DNA from: Mycobacterium sp. JS623 | GTDB lineage: Bacteria > Actinomycetota > Actinomycetes > Mycobacteriales > Mycobacteriaceae | Direction of reading: 5' to 3' | DNA length: 64,000 nt | Assembly: GCF_000328565.1 (NCBI RefSeq) | Contig: NC_019966.1 | Coordinates: 4,774,001-4,838,000, forward strand | In this document: one piece after another, positions 9,749 through 19,394 of the stretch | How the letters are laid out: each line of letters opens with the position of its first letter | Numbering within the stretch: position 1 is the first letter of the stretch | Notes under the pieces: generated by a model | Told to the model about the DNA's origin: nothing | What the model saw: only the letters and a program-made list of their open reading frames with translations | Databases searched by the model: none | Program-made: the position numbers and the translations under genes

Positions 9749-11011
9749 TCAGACTGGTTCGGCGACGGCGTCGCCGGTGACGTCGTCCTTGGTTTCGGTG
9801 GCCGGCACGCCGACCGCCAAGAGGGCCAGCAACGCGATCACCATGCCGACCGTCATCACCAAGGCTAACGCGATCTCGTTGTTGCCGAGCACGCCGACCA
9901 GCGGTGCCACCGCGGCCCCCAGGCCGAACTGGGCCGCGCCCAGCAATGCCGCCGCAGTGCCTGCCGCGTCGGGATGCCGGGACAACGCGACGGCAGGCGC
10001 GTTCGGAATGACGAGGCCCATCGCGGCGAGGATGAACCAAACCGGCACCACGAACCCGAACAGGCCGCCGATGTGCTGGTAGGACAGCCCGACGAACACC
10101 ACGCCGGCCACCGCGGCCGCGGTCAATGCCCACAGCACGATCGTCTGGGGAGCAAACCGCCGCAGCAGCACCACGTTGAACTGCGTGGCGCCGATCAGCG
10201 CCACCGCGCCGGCCCCGAACACCAGCGCGAAGGCCTGCTGGCCGAGGCCGTAGTGGCCTTGTAGCACGAACGATGCACCCGCGATGTAGGCGAAGAGCCC
10301 GGACATGCCGAGCGCAGCCACCAACACCAGGATGACGAAGCGGGTATCGCGCAGCAGCTCGACGTAGGTGGCGCCGATGCTGCGCACGTTCAATGGCCGA
10401 CGGTGTGAGTCGGGCAGCGTTTCCGGTAGCGCAACCGCCGCGAGCAGAAGCAGACCACCCGCCAACACGACCAGCGCCGCGAACACCCAGTGCCATGAGG
10501 CCTTCAGCAGCACGGCCGCGCCCAGTGATGGGGCGATGACGGGCGCGACGCCGAGCACGAGCATCAGCCGGGACATCACGGTGGCGGCGACGGATTCGGC
10601 GTACAGGTCACCGACGACGGCGATCGCGACGACCATCGCGGCCGCGGCGCCCATGCCCTGCAGTCCGCGCGCCACGCCGAGCACACCGATGTTGGGCGCG
10701 AAAAGGCACAGCACCGACGCCAGCATGTGCAGCACGATGCCGGCCATCATCGGCCTGCGGCGGCCGAGCGAGTCCGACAGCGGCCCGACGATCAGTTGGC
10801 CCAGCGCCAGACCGGCCAGCGTGCCGGTGAGCGTCAGTTGCGCGACCGACGAGGACACCGACAGGTCGTCAGCGATCTTGGGCAGCGCAGGCAGGTACAT
10901 GTCGATGGTCAACGGGCCCAGCGCGACGAGCGCGCCGAGGATCGTGATCATGCGGGCGCGGCCCGGCTGCTTCGCACCGCTGGCCACGTCCACGCCGATT
11001 GATGTTGCCAT
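9749..11011 (-). CDS. Bcr/CflA-family drug-efflux MFS transporter
   Basis: 420-residue, 12-helix MFS protein. The N-terminus [20 protein letters not shown] is characteristic of Bcr/CflA transporters (bicyclomycin, chloramphenicol, other drugs), followed by motif [19 protein letters not shown] and [15 protein letters not shown]. About twelve hydrophobic segments alternate with short loops, and the C-terminus is polar ([16 protein letters not shown]). Same strand as the upstream-lying DHA2 transporter, ~90 bp apart, so the two may share transcription. I do not place it in the M. tuberculosis order here, so it is likely accessory. Substrate not predictable. Confidence 0.88.
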   Translation of the reverse strand: MATSIGVDVASGAKQPGRARMITILGALVALGPLTIDMYLPALPKIADDLSVSSSVAQLTLTGTLAGLALGQLIVGPLSDSLGRRRPMMAGIVLHMLASVLCLFAPNIGVLGVARGLQGMGAAAAMVVAIAVVGDLYAESVAATVMSRLMLVLGVAPVIAPSLGAAVLLKASWHWVFAALVVLAGGLLLLAAVALPETLPDSHRRPLNVRSIGATYVELLRDTRFVILVLVAALGMSGLFAYIAGASFVLQGHYGLGQQAFALVFGAGAVALIGATQFNVVLLRRFAPQTIVLWALTAAAVAGVVFVGLSYQHIGGLFGFVVPVWFILAAMGLVIPNAPAVALSRHPDAAGTAAALLGAAQFGLGAAVAPLVGVLGNNEIALALVMTVGMVIALLALLAVGVPATETKDDVTGDAVAEPV

Positions 11012-11192
11012 GGGAGTGGTTAGCGTCGCTTCTCAATAATTTGTTCCCACACCGGCGGGTTTGCGGCTACGGCAACCGGGTATCTGTTGCCGCGGCGCGG
11101 GGGGCACCGCCTCTTCGCCGCTGAATAGGCGAGCTATAGCCCCTGGCTCGCGGGTTATCGGGCCGTGTGCCCAGCAATTTAGGAGACCGAAA

Positions 11193-11480
11193 ATGCGTAA
11201 CATCCTTGCTGCCTTGTTGGCGTCCGTCGGCGTCATGTTCGGGGGTATGGGAGTGGCCAATGCCACAACCGCAACGGACATCTCGAGCGTTCCGACCGCG
11301 ACAACGACGATCGTCGCTCAACAGGGCGCCGCCGACGACGACAGCGACGACACCGGCCTGTGGGGCCTTGCGGGGCTGCTCGGCCTGCTGGGGCTCCTCG
11401 GCCTCAAGCGACGCAACGGTGTCGACCGCCGGGTTGGTCCTGCCACCGCACAGGGCCCTGGCACGAACCCGCGGGTGTAG
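11193..11480 (+). CDS. Small exported WGxxGxxG-type protein
   Basis: 95 residues with a strong Shine-Dalgarno (AGGAG at 11181) before the ATG. A signal peptide (MRNILAALLASVGVMFGGMGVANA) is followed by a Thr/Ser-rich segment, an acidic run (DDDSDD), then TGLWGLAGLLGLLGLLGLKRR: a Trp-Gly start, a Gly/Leu hydrophobic helix and a basic end. This acidic-WGxxGxxG-basic arrangement recalls NCBI's WGxxGxxG family and sorting-signal-like tails such as MYXO-CTERM. A processed membrane anchor is possible but unproven. An upstream in-frame ATG (11061) lacks this logic. Confidence 0.75.
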   Translation: MRNILAALLASVGVMFGGMGVANATTATDISSVPTATTTIVAQQGAADDDSDDTGLWGLAGLLGLLGLLGLKRRNGVDRRVGPATAQGPGTNPRV

Positions 11481-11639
11481 CAATTTGTCCAAGCCTCCGC
11501 CATCGCGCTCGCCGCGGTGGCGGAGGCCACACCCGGGAACCTTGCCGGCCGGGCACCCGCGGGCCACTCCCGTTCGTTGAGCAAGCGTTAGCCTGAGGTT
11601 CGGACAGGTCGAACCTGGTCGACAAGGGGGAGCCCGGAT

Positions 11640-12395
11640 ATGAGCGCTCGGTCGAACACCAACAATCAGCTGCCGGCCACCACGGACGGCACGGCGGAGA
11701 ACGCTGGCGCAGCGGCCAAGGTGCTGTCCCAGATCATCGAACGTGGCAGCCGGGTTCAGGGGCCTGCGATCAAGTCTTACGTGGACCGGCTGCGCCAGGG
11801 CAGTCCGGACGCGCTGCCCGCCGACATCGTCAAGAAGCTGGAGAAGCACTACCTCGCGGCCGTGATGGCCAGCGGCGCCGCCGTCGGCTCAGCGGCTGCG
11901 TTTCCTGGCATCGGCACGCTGGCCGCGTTGTCGGCCGTCGCCGGCGAAACCGCGGTGTTCCTGGAGGGCACGGCCGTCTATGCGCTGGCACTCGCTGAGG
12001 TGTACGGAATTCCCGCCGATCACCGCGAGCGCAGGCGTGCGCTGGTGCTGGCGGTCCTGGTCGGCGACGAGAGCAAGCATGCGGTCGCAGACCTGCTCGG
12101 CCCGGGCCGCACCAGCGGTGCATGGATGGCCGACGGCGCGGCGACGTTGCCGCTGCCAGCGGTGTCCCAACTGAATTCGCGGTTGCTGCGCTACTTCGTG
12201 AAGCGCTACACGCTCAAGCGCGGTGCGATCGCGTTCGGCAAGTTGCTGCCAGTAGGCATTGGCGCGGTCGTCGGCGGCGTCGGAAACCGACTGATGGGCA
12301 AGAAGATCGTCGCCAACGCGCACAAGGCGTTCGGCAACCCGCCGCCGCGGTGGCCCTCGTCGCTGCACGTGCTGCCCGGCCCCAACGAGCGATGA
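11640..12395 (+). CDS. Conserved membrane-associated protein (Rv1249c-like)
   Basis: 251-residue protein of unknown function, preceded by GGGGGAG and ATG at 11640. The N-terminal third is hydrophilic and Ala/Thr-rich; the middle has a Gly/Ala-rich amphipathic or membrane stretch (AAVMASGAAVGSAAAFPGIG), and a second hydrophobic segment (LLPVGIGAVVGGVGN) lies near the end, before a basic Pro-rich C-terminus. Position just upstream of kgd on the same strand matches Rv1249c. The EcsC-like AALSAVAGETAVFLEG segment hints at that family, but I would not assign a function. Confidence 0.75.
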   Translation: MSARSNTNNQLPATTDGTAENAGAAAKVLSQIIERGSRVQGPAIKSYVDRLRQGSPDALPADIVKKLEKHYLAAVMASGAAVGSAAAFPGIGTLAALSAVAGETAVFLEGTAVYALALAEVYGIPADHRERRRALVLAVLVGDESKHAVADLLGPGRTSGAWMADGAATLPLPAVSQLNSRLLRYFVKRYTLKRGAIAFGKLLPVGIGAVVGGVGNRLMGKKIVANAHKAFGNPPPRWPSSLHVLPGPNER

Positions 12396-12492
12396 CGATA
12401 ACTGCCGTTCGCGTGGTTTGGCCGACGACCGAAGCGTTAGCCTTTAGGCGGCGGAATCGCGGGCAACCCTCGTGGTCCGCGGGAATATGGGT

Positions 12493-12514
12493 GGCGAGCG
12501 TCGAACCGCTCGCC
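12493..12514 (+). other. Short inverted repeat in the kgd leader
   Basis: Perfect 8-bp arms GGCGAGCG / CGCTCGCC separated by 6 bases, ending 29 bases upstream of the kgd GTG. It could form a hairpin in the 5' leader or be a regulator site. No direct evidence of function. Confidence 0.35.
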
Positions 12515-12543
12515 TGAAGAAGGAATCGAGGCGAGTAGCTGCC

Positions 12544-15500
12544 GTGAACTCACCATCACCATTCGGACAGAACGAGTGGTTGGTCGAGGAGATGTATCGC
12601 AAATTTCGCGAGGATCCCTCGTCGGTAGACCCGAGTTGGCATGAATTCTTAGTCGACTACTCCCCCGAGCCAACTACCGAAACGCATCCCACCATCGGCA
12701 ATGGGCAGCCGGCGCAGGCTCCGGTCGCGCCGCCGGAGCCAGCGCCCGCACCTGCGCCCAAGACCGAGACAAGCAACGGCGCCGCCGCTGCGCCCGCCAA
12801 GGTGCCGGAAGCGGCGAAGGCGCCGGAACCCGCGAAGGCTGCGGAACCGGCGAAAGCTGCGGCCAGGCCGGCTGCCCCCGCATTGACCCCGGCCGAAGGC
12901 GATGAGACGCAGGTGCTGCGCGGTGCCGCCGCGGCGGTCGTGAAGAACATGTCGGCATCCCTTGAGGTGCCGACCGCGACCAGCGTGCGGGCCATCCCTG
13001 CCAAGCTGATGATCGACAACCGAATCGTCATCAACAACCACCTCAAGCGCACCCGCGGCGGCAAGATCTCCTTCACGCACCTGATCGGGTACGCGTTGGT
13101 GCAGGCCGTCAAGAAGTTCCCGAACATGAACCGCCACTTCGCCGAGGTGGACGGCAAGCCGAATGCGGTGACGCCCGAACACGTCAACCTCGGTCTCGCG
13201 ATCGACCTGCAGGGCAAGGACGGCAACCGGCAACTAGTCGTTGCAGCCATAAAGGGCTGCGAGACAATGCAATTCGGTCAGTTCATCGCCGGGTACGAGG
13301 ACATCGTCCGGCGTGCCCGCGACGGCAAGCTGACCGCCGAGGACTTCTCCGGCGTGACGATCTCGCTGACCAACCCGGGCACCATCGGCACCGTGCACTC
13401 GGTGCCGCGGCTGATGCGCGGCCAGGGCGCGATCCTCGGCGTCGGCGCGATGGAGTATCCCGCGGAGTTCCAGGGCGCCAGCGAGGAACGCATCTCCGAA
13501 CTCGGCGTTGGCAAGCTGGTCACGTTCACGTCGACCTACGACCACCGCATCATCCAGGGCGCCGAGTCGGGCGACTTCCTGCGCACGATCCACGAATTGC
13601 TGCTGTCCGACGACTTTTTCGACGAAATCTTCCGCGAACTCGGTATCCCGTACGAGCCGGTCCGGTGGCGCACCGACAACCCGGACCCGATCGTCGACAA
13701 GAACGCCCGCGTCATCGAGCTGATCGCCGCCTACCGCAACCGCGGCCACCTGATGGCCGACATCGACCCGCTGCGGCTGGACAAGACCCGGTTCCGCAGC
13801 CACCCCGATCTCGACGTGCAGAACCACGGCCTGACGCTGTGGGATCTGGACCGCGAGTTCAAGGTCGACGGCTTCGCGGGCAAGGAGTACAAGAAGCTGC
13901 GCGACGTGCTCGGTCTGCTGCGCGACGCGTACTGCCGCCACGTCGGTGTCGAGTACACCCACATCCTCGAGCCCGAGCAGCAGAAGTGGCTGCAGGAGCG
14001 CATCGAGGTCAAGCACGACAAGCCGACCGTCGCGCAGCAGAAGTACATCCTCTCGAAGCTGAATGCCGCCGAGGCGTTCGAGACGTTCCTGCAGACCAAA
14101 TATGTAGGGCAGAAACGATTCTCGCTCGAGGGCGCCGAGACTGTCATCCCGATGATGGATGCTGCCATCGATCAGGCCGCCGAGCATGCGCTCGACGAGG
14201 TCGTGATCGGCATGCCGCACCGCGGCAGGCTCAACGTGCTGGCCAACATCGTCGGCAAGCCGTATTCGCAGATCTTCAGCGAGTTCGAGGGCAACCTGAA
14301 CCCGTCGCAAGCGCACGGCTCCGGTGACGTGAAGTACCACCTGGGCGCTACCGGCAACTACATTCAGATGTTCGGCGACAACGACATTCAGGTATCGCTG
14401 GTCGCCAACCCGTCGCACCTGGAGGCCGTCGACCCGGTTCTCGAGGGTCTGGTCCGCGCGAAACAGGACCTGCTCGACAAGGGGGACGCGCCCGACGGCT
14501 TCTCCGTCGTGCCGATGATGCTGCACGGCGATGCCGCGTTCGCGGGCCAGGGCGTGGTGGCCGAAACGCTGAACCTGGCGCTGCTGCGCGGCTACCGCAC
14601 CGGCGGGACCATCCACATCATCGTCAACAACCAGATCGGCTTCACCACATCGCCGAACGACTCGCGGTCCTCGGAGTACTGCACCGACGTCGCGAAAATG
14701 ATTGGCGCGCCGATCTTCCACGTCAACGGCGACGATCCCGAGGCGTGTGTCTGGGTGGCGCGGCTGGCCATGGACTTCCGCCAGCAGTTCAAGAAGGACG
14801 TCGTCATCGACATGTTGTGCTACCGGCGCCGCGGGCACAACGAGGGCGATGACCCGTCGATGACGCAGCCGTACATGTACGACGTCATCGACACCAAGCG
14901 CGGCTCCCGCAAGACCTACACCGAGGCACTGATCGGCCGCGGCGACATCTCGATGAAAGAGGCCGAAGACGCGCTGCGCGACTACCAGGGCCAGCTGGAG
15001 CGGGTGTTCAACGAGGTGCGCGACCTCGAGAAGCATCCGATCGCCCCGAGCGCCTCGGTGGAGTCCGACCAGATGGTGCCCGCCGGGATGACCACCGCGG
15101 TGGACAAGTCGCTGCTGGCCCGCATCGGTGACGCGCATCTGGCGTTTCCCGACGATTTCAACGTGCACCCGCGTGTGATGCCCGTGCTCGAGAAGCGCAG
15201 GGAGATGGCGTACGAGGGCAAGGTCGACTGGGCGTTCGCGGAGCTACTTGCGCTCGGCACGTTCCTGGCCGAGGGCAAGACGATTCGGCTGTCCGGGCAG
15301 GACACCCGCCGCGGCACGTTCACGCAACGGCACTCGGTGATCATCGACCGCAAGACGGGTCGGGAGTTCACACCGCTGCAGTTGCTGACCACGAACACCG
15401 ACGGCACGCCCACCGGCGGCAAGTTCATGGTGTACGACTCGGCGCTGTCAGAGTTCGCCGCCGTGGGCTTCGAGTACGGCTACTCCGTCGGCAATCCCGA

Positions 15501-16284
15501 CGCACTTGTGTTGTGGGAGGCGCAGTTCGGCGACTTCGTCAACGGCGCGCAGTCGATCATCGACGAATTCATCAGCTCCGGCGAGGCCAAGTGGGGCCAG
15601 CTGTCCGACGTGGTGCTGCTGCTGCCTCACGGCCACGAGGGCCAGGGCCCAGACCACACGTCGGCGCGCATCGAGCGGTTCCTGCTGCTGTGGGCTGAGG
15701 GCTCGATGACGATCGCGATGCCGTCGACACCGGCGAACTACTTCCACCTGCTGCGCCGCCACGGTCTGGACGGCATTCACCGGCCGCTGATCGTGGCGAC
15801 GCCAAAGTCCATGCTGCGCAACAAGGCTGCGGTCAGCGACCTCAAAGACTTCACCGAGGGCAAGTTCCGGTCAGTCATCGAGGAACCCACCTACGACGAG
15901 GGCATCGGCGACCGCAACAAGGTCAAGCGGATGCTGCTTACTAGCGGCAAGATCTACTACGAGCTGGTCGCGCGGAAGAACAAGGACAACCGCGAGGACG
16001 TCGCGATCGTCCGCATCGAGCAGCTCGCTCCATTGCCTCGGCGACGCCTGTCCGAGACGCTGGACCGTTATCCGAACATCGAGCAGTACTTCTGGGTGCA
16101 GGAGGAGCCGGCGAACCAGGGCGCGTGGCCGACGTTCGGGCTCACGCTGCCCGAGGTGTGCTCGGATCGGCTCTCCGGCATCAAACGGATTTCGCGACGC
16201 GCGATGTCTGCGCCATCGTCGGGCTCGTCGAAGGTGCACGCCGTCGAGCAGCAGGAGATCATCGACGAGGCTTTCGCGGAGTAA
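12544..16284 (+). CDS. kgd: Multifunctional 2-oxoglutarate metabolism enzyme (2-oxoglutarate decarboxylase/dehydrogenase E1 with E2-like domain)
   Basis: 1246 residues, the usual mycobacterial length. Start is the GTG at 12544, giving [20 protein letters not shown] as in Kgd/SucA. After an Ala/Pro linker comes a catalytic acyltransferase-like domain without a lipoyl domain ([11 protein letters not shown] near residue 332), then the ThDP-dependent E1 part: [12 protein letters not shown] (~558), [18 protein letters not shown] (~661), [17 protein letters not shown] (~728) and a C-terminal transketolase-like domain. It decarboxylates 2-oxoglutarate and acts as E1 of the 2-oxoglutarate dehydrogenase complex, normally restrained by GarA. 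Followed by a strong terminator. Confidence 0.97.
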   Translation: MNSPSPFGQNEWLVEEMYRKFREDPSSVDPSWHEFLVDYSPEPTTETHPTIGNGQPAQAPVAPPEPAPAPAPKTETSNGAAAAPAKVPEAAKAPEPAKAAEPAKAAARPAAPALTPAEGDETQVLRGAAAAVVKNMSASLEVPTATSVRAIPAKLMIDNRIVINNHLKRTRGGKISFTHLIGYALVQAVKKFPNMNRHFAEVDGKPNAVTPEHVNLGLAIDLQGKDGNRQLVVAAIKGCETMQFGQFIAGYEDIVRRARDGKLTAEDFSGVTISLTNPGTIGTVHSVPRLMRGQGAILGVGAMEYPAEFQGASEERISELGVGKLVTFTSTYDHRIIQGAESGDFLRTIHELLLSDDFFDEIFRELGIPYEPVRWRTDNPDPIVDKNARVIELIAAYRNRGHLMADIDPLRLDKTRFRSHPDLDVQNHGLTLWDLDREFKVDGFAGKEYKKLRDVLGLLRDAYCRHVGVEYTHILEPEQQKWLQERIEVKHDKPTVAQQKYILSKLNAAEAFETFLQTKYVGQKRFSLEGAETVIPMMDAAIDQAAEHALDEVVIGMPHRGRLNVLANIVGKPYSQIFSEFEGNLNPSQAHGSGDVKYHLGATGNYIQMFGDNDIQVSLVANPSHLEAVDPVLEGLVRAKQDLLDKGDAPDGFSVVPMMLHGDAAFAGQGVVAETLNLALLRGYRTGGTIHIIVNNQIGFTTSPNDSRSSEYCTDVAKMIGAPIFHVNGDDPEACVWVARLAMDFRQQFKKDVVIDMLCYRRRGHNEGDDPSMTQPYMYDVIDTKRGSRKTYTEALIGRGDISMKEAEDALRDYQGQLERVFNEVRDLEKHPIAPSASVESDQMVPAGMTTAVDKSLLARIGDAHLAFPDDFNVHPRVMPVLEKRREMAYEGKVDWAFAELLALGTFLAEGKTIRLSGQDTRRGTFTQRHSVIIDRKTGREFTPLQLLTTNTDGTPTGGKFMVYDSALSEFAAVGFEYGYSVGNPDALVLWEAQFGDFVNGAQSIIDEFISSGEAKWGQLSDVVLLLPHGHEGQGPDHTSARIERFLLLWAEGSMTIAMPSTPANYFHLLRRHGLDGIHRPLIVATPKSMLRNKAAVSDLKDFTEGKFRSVIEEPTYDEGIGDRNKVKRMLLTSGKIYYELVARKNKDNREDVAIVRIEQLAPLPRRRLSETLDRYPNIEQYFWVQEEPANQGAWPTFGLTLPEVCSDRLSGIKRISRRAMSAPSSGSSKVHAVEQQEIIDEAFAE

Positions 16285-16297
16285 GTCTGTCGTTTTC

Positions 16298-16346
16298 GCG
16301 TTCAGGGTCGTGAACCTCAGAGGTTCACGACCCTGAACGCATTTTT
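16298..16346 (+). terminator. Rho-independent terminator after kgd
   Basis: Perfect 20-bp stem (arms 16298-16317 and 16321-16340) with a 3-base loop CAG, immediately followed by ATTTTT on the plus strand. It begins 14 bases past the kgd stop codon. The minus-strand side lacks a T run, so it acts mainly rightward. Confidence 0.9.
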
Positions 16347-16529
16347 GAGCGCCTAGTCGGCGAGCAAACGCTTTGAGGACCGTCGACCATGCCCGCCGGC
16401 GAGCTTTCCGCCCGTGAGATAGATCACTTGACATTTCTGGAATCGCGGGTAGCGGATCGGGCTTGTAGCAGGCAGTTGCCACCTCTGCACAGAAGCGATG
16501 GCAGACCAGACCGAAGGACGGGACCGCTC

Positions 16530-17306
16530 ATGAGGACACCACTTCTGGCCCGCGCCGTCAAGACGACGCAAACGGCCACTTTCGCGGCGCTCGCGCTGGT
16601 TGCTGTCGTCGCCGGGCTGTTCGCAGGCCCCGCTGCCACCGCCAATGCCGCTGACGACGCGTGCGCCGCCGTCGAGGTCGTCTTCGCCCGCGGCACTTTC
16701 GAGGCGCCCGGCGTCGGCGCCACCGGGCAAGCATTCGTCGACGCGTTGCAAGCGCGGTTGCCAGGTAAGTCGGTCGAGGTGTACGGGGTCGACTATCCGG
16801 CCTCGCTGGATTTCGGGCAGGCCGTCACCGGAATTGCCGACGCTGTCAACAAGATTCAGTCGGTTACCGCACAGTGCCCGTCGACAAAGATCGTGCTCGG
16901 CGGTTACTCGCAGGGCGCCGCTGTCGCCGGTTACACCACATCCAGCGTCGTGCCCGCCGGATACCCACTGCCGGCAAGCATCTCCGGGCCGATGCCTGCA
17001 TCCGTCGCCTCCCATGTCTCGGCGGTGGCTCTGTTCGGCACACCAGACCCCTGGTTTTTGGGCCTGGCCGATCGCAACGCACCGCCGATAACCATCGGTG
17101 ACCTGTACGCCGGCAAGACTATTCAGCTGTGCGCCACCGGCGACCCGGTCTGCTTTCCCGGTGGCCTGGATCGCTCCGCGCACAGCTCGTACAAGACAAA
17201 CGGCATGGCCGATCAGGCGGCCGACTTCGTGGTCGGCAAGCTCGGCGGCCCTGCACCGGTGGCGCCGGTCGTGCAAACCGCCGGCGAGGCCGATCCCGGA
17301 AACTGA
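16530..17306 (+). CDS. Secreted cutinase-family esterase/lipase (Culp-like)
   Basis: 258 residues from the ATG at 16530 with AAGGACGGG upstream. A twin-Arg-free signal peptide ending ANAADD precedes the alpha/beta hydrolase: CAAVEVVFARGTFEAPGVG opening, nucleophile motif GGYSQGAA (Ser about residue 127), CATGDPVC supplying the catalytic Asp and the paired cysteine, and RSAHSSY supplying His. Cutinase-like proteins of mycobacteria hydrolyse lipid esters in the envelope or medium. In M. tuberculosis this slot (between kgd and Rv1245c) holds relBE, so the gene is a lineage-specific occupant. Confidence 0.9.
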   Translation: MRTPLLARAVKTTQTATFAALALVAVVAGLFAGPAATANAADDACAAVEVVFARGTFEAPGVGATGQAFVDALQARLPGKSVEVYGVDYPASLDFGQAVTGIADAVNKIQSVTAQCPSTKIVLGGYSQGAAVAGYTTSSVVPAGYPLPASISGPMPASVASHVSAVALFGTPDPWFLGLADRNAPPITIGDLYAGKTIQLCATGDPVCFPGGLDRSAHSSYKTNGMADQAADFVVGKLGGPAPVAPVVQTAGEADPGN

Positions 17307-17666
17307 GAAGAACCCCTCGCCCACGGCCGGAAGTCAGTCCCCAAGGACTGCTTCCGGCCGTCGCTCCCTCACAGCCCAGTTGACAGCGAAAGACGTAGCG
17401 CCCCATAGCCGATAGTGGCGATCTACCGTGGATGGATGACTGCTGTAGACGTTCGCCAGCACGAGGCCGACTACCGGGGTCCGGGCATGGGCACGCACGT
17501 GATCACCGCGACGAAGCCCGCCGTATCGCCGAAATAGCGTTCCGGTATGCAAAACGGCGGGCTGGCATGTTGTACGTCTGATCTCGGCTGCGCGGAGGGC
17601 CGCTAAAGGCGGGACCGCGGGTACCGACTAGCCTCGACCGAGTCACACTGACACGAGGGAGTGGTT
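17307..17666. other. Intergenic stretch between cutinase and SDR genes
   Basis: 360 bp with a terminator-like hairpin at 17323-17361 and an AT-poor remainder. A 33-codon open frame (17436-17537, ATG to TAG) is the only short frame worth noting; it lacks a clear ribosome site and I recognise nothing in it. The SDR ribosome site is at its right end. Confidence 0.6.
17323..17361 (+). terminator. Hairpin after the cutinase gene
   Basis: Arms ACGGCCGGAAG and CTTCCGGCCGT pair perfectly over 11 bp; inside, CAGTCC and GGACTG extend the stem with one bulged T and a CCAA loop. It lies 17 bases after the stop codon. There is no T tract, so it would be an atypical (L-shaped or mycobacterial-type) terminator. 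Confidence 0.65.
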
Positions 17667-18497
17667 ATGCAGGGCTTCGCCGGAAAGGTCGCGGTGGTGA
17701 CCGGCGCCGGGTCAGGTATCGGGCAAGCACTGGCCGTTGAGTTGGCCCGTTCAGGCGCCAGCCTGGCGATCAGCGACGTCAACACCGAAGGCCTGGCAGA
17801 CACCGAGGAGCGGCTGAAGGCCATCGGCGCGCCAGTGAAGGCCGACCGCCTCGACGTCACCGAGCGCGGGGCATTCGAGTTGTACGCCGACGCCGTCAAG
17901 GAGCATTTCGGCAAGGTCAATCAGATCTACAACAACGCGGGCATCGCGTTCGCCGGCGATATCGAGGTCACCGAGTTCAAGGACATCGAGAAGGTGATGG
18001 ACGTCGACTTCTGGGGCGTCGTCAACGGCACCAAGGTGTTCCTGCCCCACCTGATCGAGTCCGGCGACGGCCACGTCATCAACGTCTCCAGCGTCTTCGG
18101 GCTGTTCGCTGTGCCTGGCCAGGCCGCTTACAACGCGGCGAAGTTCGCGGTTCGCGGCTTTACCGAGGCATTGCGCCAGGAGATGCATTTGGCCGGGCAC
18201 CCGGTGAAGGTGACGACCGTGCACCCCGGCGGCATCAAGACCAACATCGTGCGGAATATGACGGCCGTCGACGGTGTCGACAAGGACCAGCTGACCAAGA
18301 CCTTCGACAAGAAGCTCGCCAACACCACACCGGAGAAGGCCGCGCAGATCATTCTCGACGGCGTCCGCAAGAACAAGGCGCGCGTGCTCGTCGGGCCCGA
18401 TGCGACAGCGCTCGACCTGATCGTGCGCATCACCGGGTCGGGCTATCAGCGGCTGTTCTCGACGGTGATGTCGCGGATGGTGCCCGAAGCGCACTGA
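17667..18497 (+). CDS. Short-chain dehydrogenase/reductase (Rv1245c-like)
   Basis: 276-residue classical SDR. NAD(P) site TGAGSGIG at residues ~13-20, YNNAGIAFAG (NAG motif), and catalytic Ser-Tyr-Lys in NVSSVFGLFAVPGQ...YNAAKFAVRG (Ser ~141, Tyr ~153, Lys ~157). The C-terminal part HPGGIKTNI is typical. ATG at 17667 is preferred over the GTG two codons upstream because ACGAGGGA gives better spacing. Substrate unknown. Synteny matches Rv1245c. Confidence 0.88.
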   Translation: MQGFAGKVAVVTGAGSGIGQALAVELARSGASLAISDVNTEGLADTEERLKAIGAPVKADRLDVTERGAFELYADAVKEHFGKVNQIYNNAGIAFAGDIEVTEFKDIEKVMDVDFWGVVNGTKVFLPHLIESGDGHVINVSSVFGLFAVPGQAAYNAAKFAVRGFTEALRQEMHLAGHPVKVTTVHPGGIKTNIVRNMTAVDGVDKDQLTKTFDKKLANTTPEKAAQIILDGVRKNKARVLVGPDATALDLIVRITGSGYQRLFSTVMSRMVPEAH

Positions 18498-18549
18498 CCC
18501 AGACGTTGTAACCGCGGCCGAAGCTGGCACCCCGCAGCAGGCGACCACA

Positions 18550-19386
18550 CTAGCGACCCAACGGGTGGGCGTCGAGCCAGGCGTCGGCGACCAGCCCGGG
18601 TTCCTTGCCTTCGGCGACTTGCCTGCGCATGTCGACCAGCGAGCCGCTGTCGAGCACGCCTGCCACCTCGTTGAGCGCGAGCACCTGCTGCTCGTTGAGT
18701 TCGTTTCGGCGATACAGCGGAACCAGGTTCTCCGCCCGGATCAGTGCGGTCTTGTCGGACAGCACGACCAGCTCCGTCGGGATGTTCGGCGTGGCCTCCG
18801 TCGTCCACGCGGCGTTGATCTGGCCGGCTCGCAGTGCCGAGAAAAGTGTTGCACTGTCCCGGAATTCGCGCGGTTTGGGCATAGCGCACGGGCCGACCTT
18901 CGACGGCGTGGCCGCGCCCGCCAACACACCGGCGACGATCTTCGCACAGTTGCGGACCGCCGCGGTGACATCGCGCCCATCCCATGCACCTGCCGTCTGT
19001 TCAGTCACCGCGATCGCGGGCTTGTCTTCAGCCGACGTCGTATAGTCGCCCGCCGCAACACCTTCGGGCAACGCTGACAGCAAGGCGCGGTACACCTGCG
19101 CGTCCGCTCGTGCGGTGGCATCGGGGTCGAATATGGCCAGCAGTTGACCGGTGGACCCCGGCGCGACCAGAACGTCCCCAGAATCCAATTCGGCCACTGG
19201 GTCCGGCACCGACTTCACTTGTGCGGGGCTGCCGTAAAACCGCAGTGCCGCCGCATACAGGTGCGCTACCAATTGTGATTCCGGCTCAGACGTCGCACCG
19301 ACCGCGATCGACGGCGGCGCAGCCGGCGCCCCGCAGCCGACCAGAATCAGCGCGAGGAGCGCGACTGCCCATCGGCGTATCTGCAT
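18550..19386 (-). CDS. lpqZ: Substrate-binding lipoprotein LpqZ (OpuAC-like)
   Basis: 278 residues. Lipobox LILVGCGA near residue 18 marks a lipoprotein anchored to the outer face of the membrane. The mature part resembles glycine-betaine/osmoprotectant-binding proteins: IAVGATSEPESQLVAHLYAAAL at the start, GQINAAWTTEATPNIP and LVVLSDKTALIRAENLVPLYRRNEL later. No ABC permease or ATPase lies next to it, so its transporter, if any, is elsewhere. Immediately downstream of the malic enzyme gene on the same strand (8-bp gap). Confidence 0.85.
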   Translation of the reverse strand: MQIRRWAVALLALILVGCGAPAAPPSIAVGATSEPESQLVAHLYAAALRFYGSPAQVKSVPDPVAELDSGDVLVAPGSTGQLLAIFDPDATARADAQVYRALLSALPEGVAAGDYTTSAEDKPAIAVTEQTAGAWDGRDVTAAVRNCAKIVAGVLAGAATPSKVGPCAMPKPREFRDSATLFSALRAGQINAAWTTEATPNIPTELVVLSDKTALIRAENLVPLYRRNELNEQQVLALNEVAGVLDSGSLVDMRRQVAEGKEPGLVADAWLDAHPLGR

Positions 19387-19394
19387 CGGGCCGA

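Noticed and set aside
13234..15168. A 644-codon open frame antisense to kgd
   Set aside because: It mirrors a strongly conserved E1 domain; long antisense frames are common in high-GC genes, and its Val/Asp/Arg/His-rich composition matches no fold.
17436..17537. 33-codon open frame between cutinase and SDR
   Set aside because: No good ribosome site, no recognisable motif, and length within chance; mentioned only as intergenic content.
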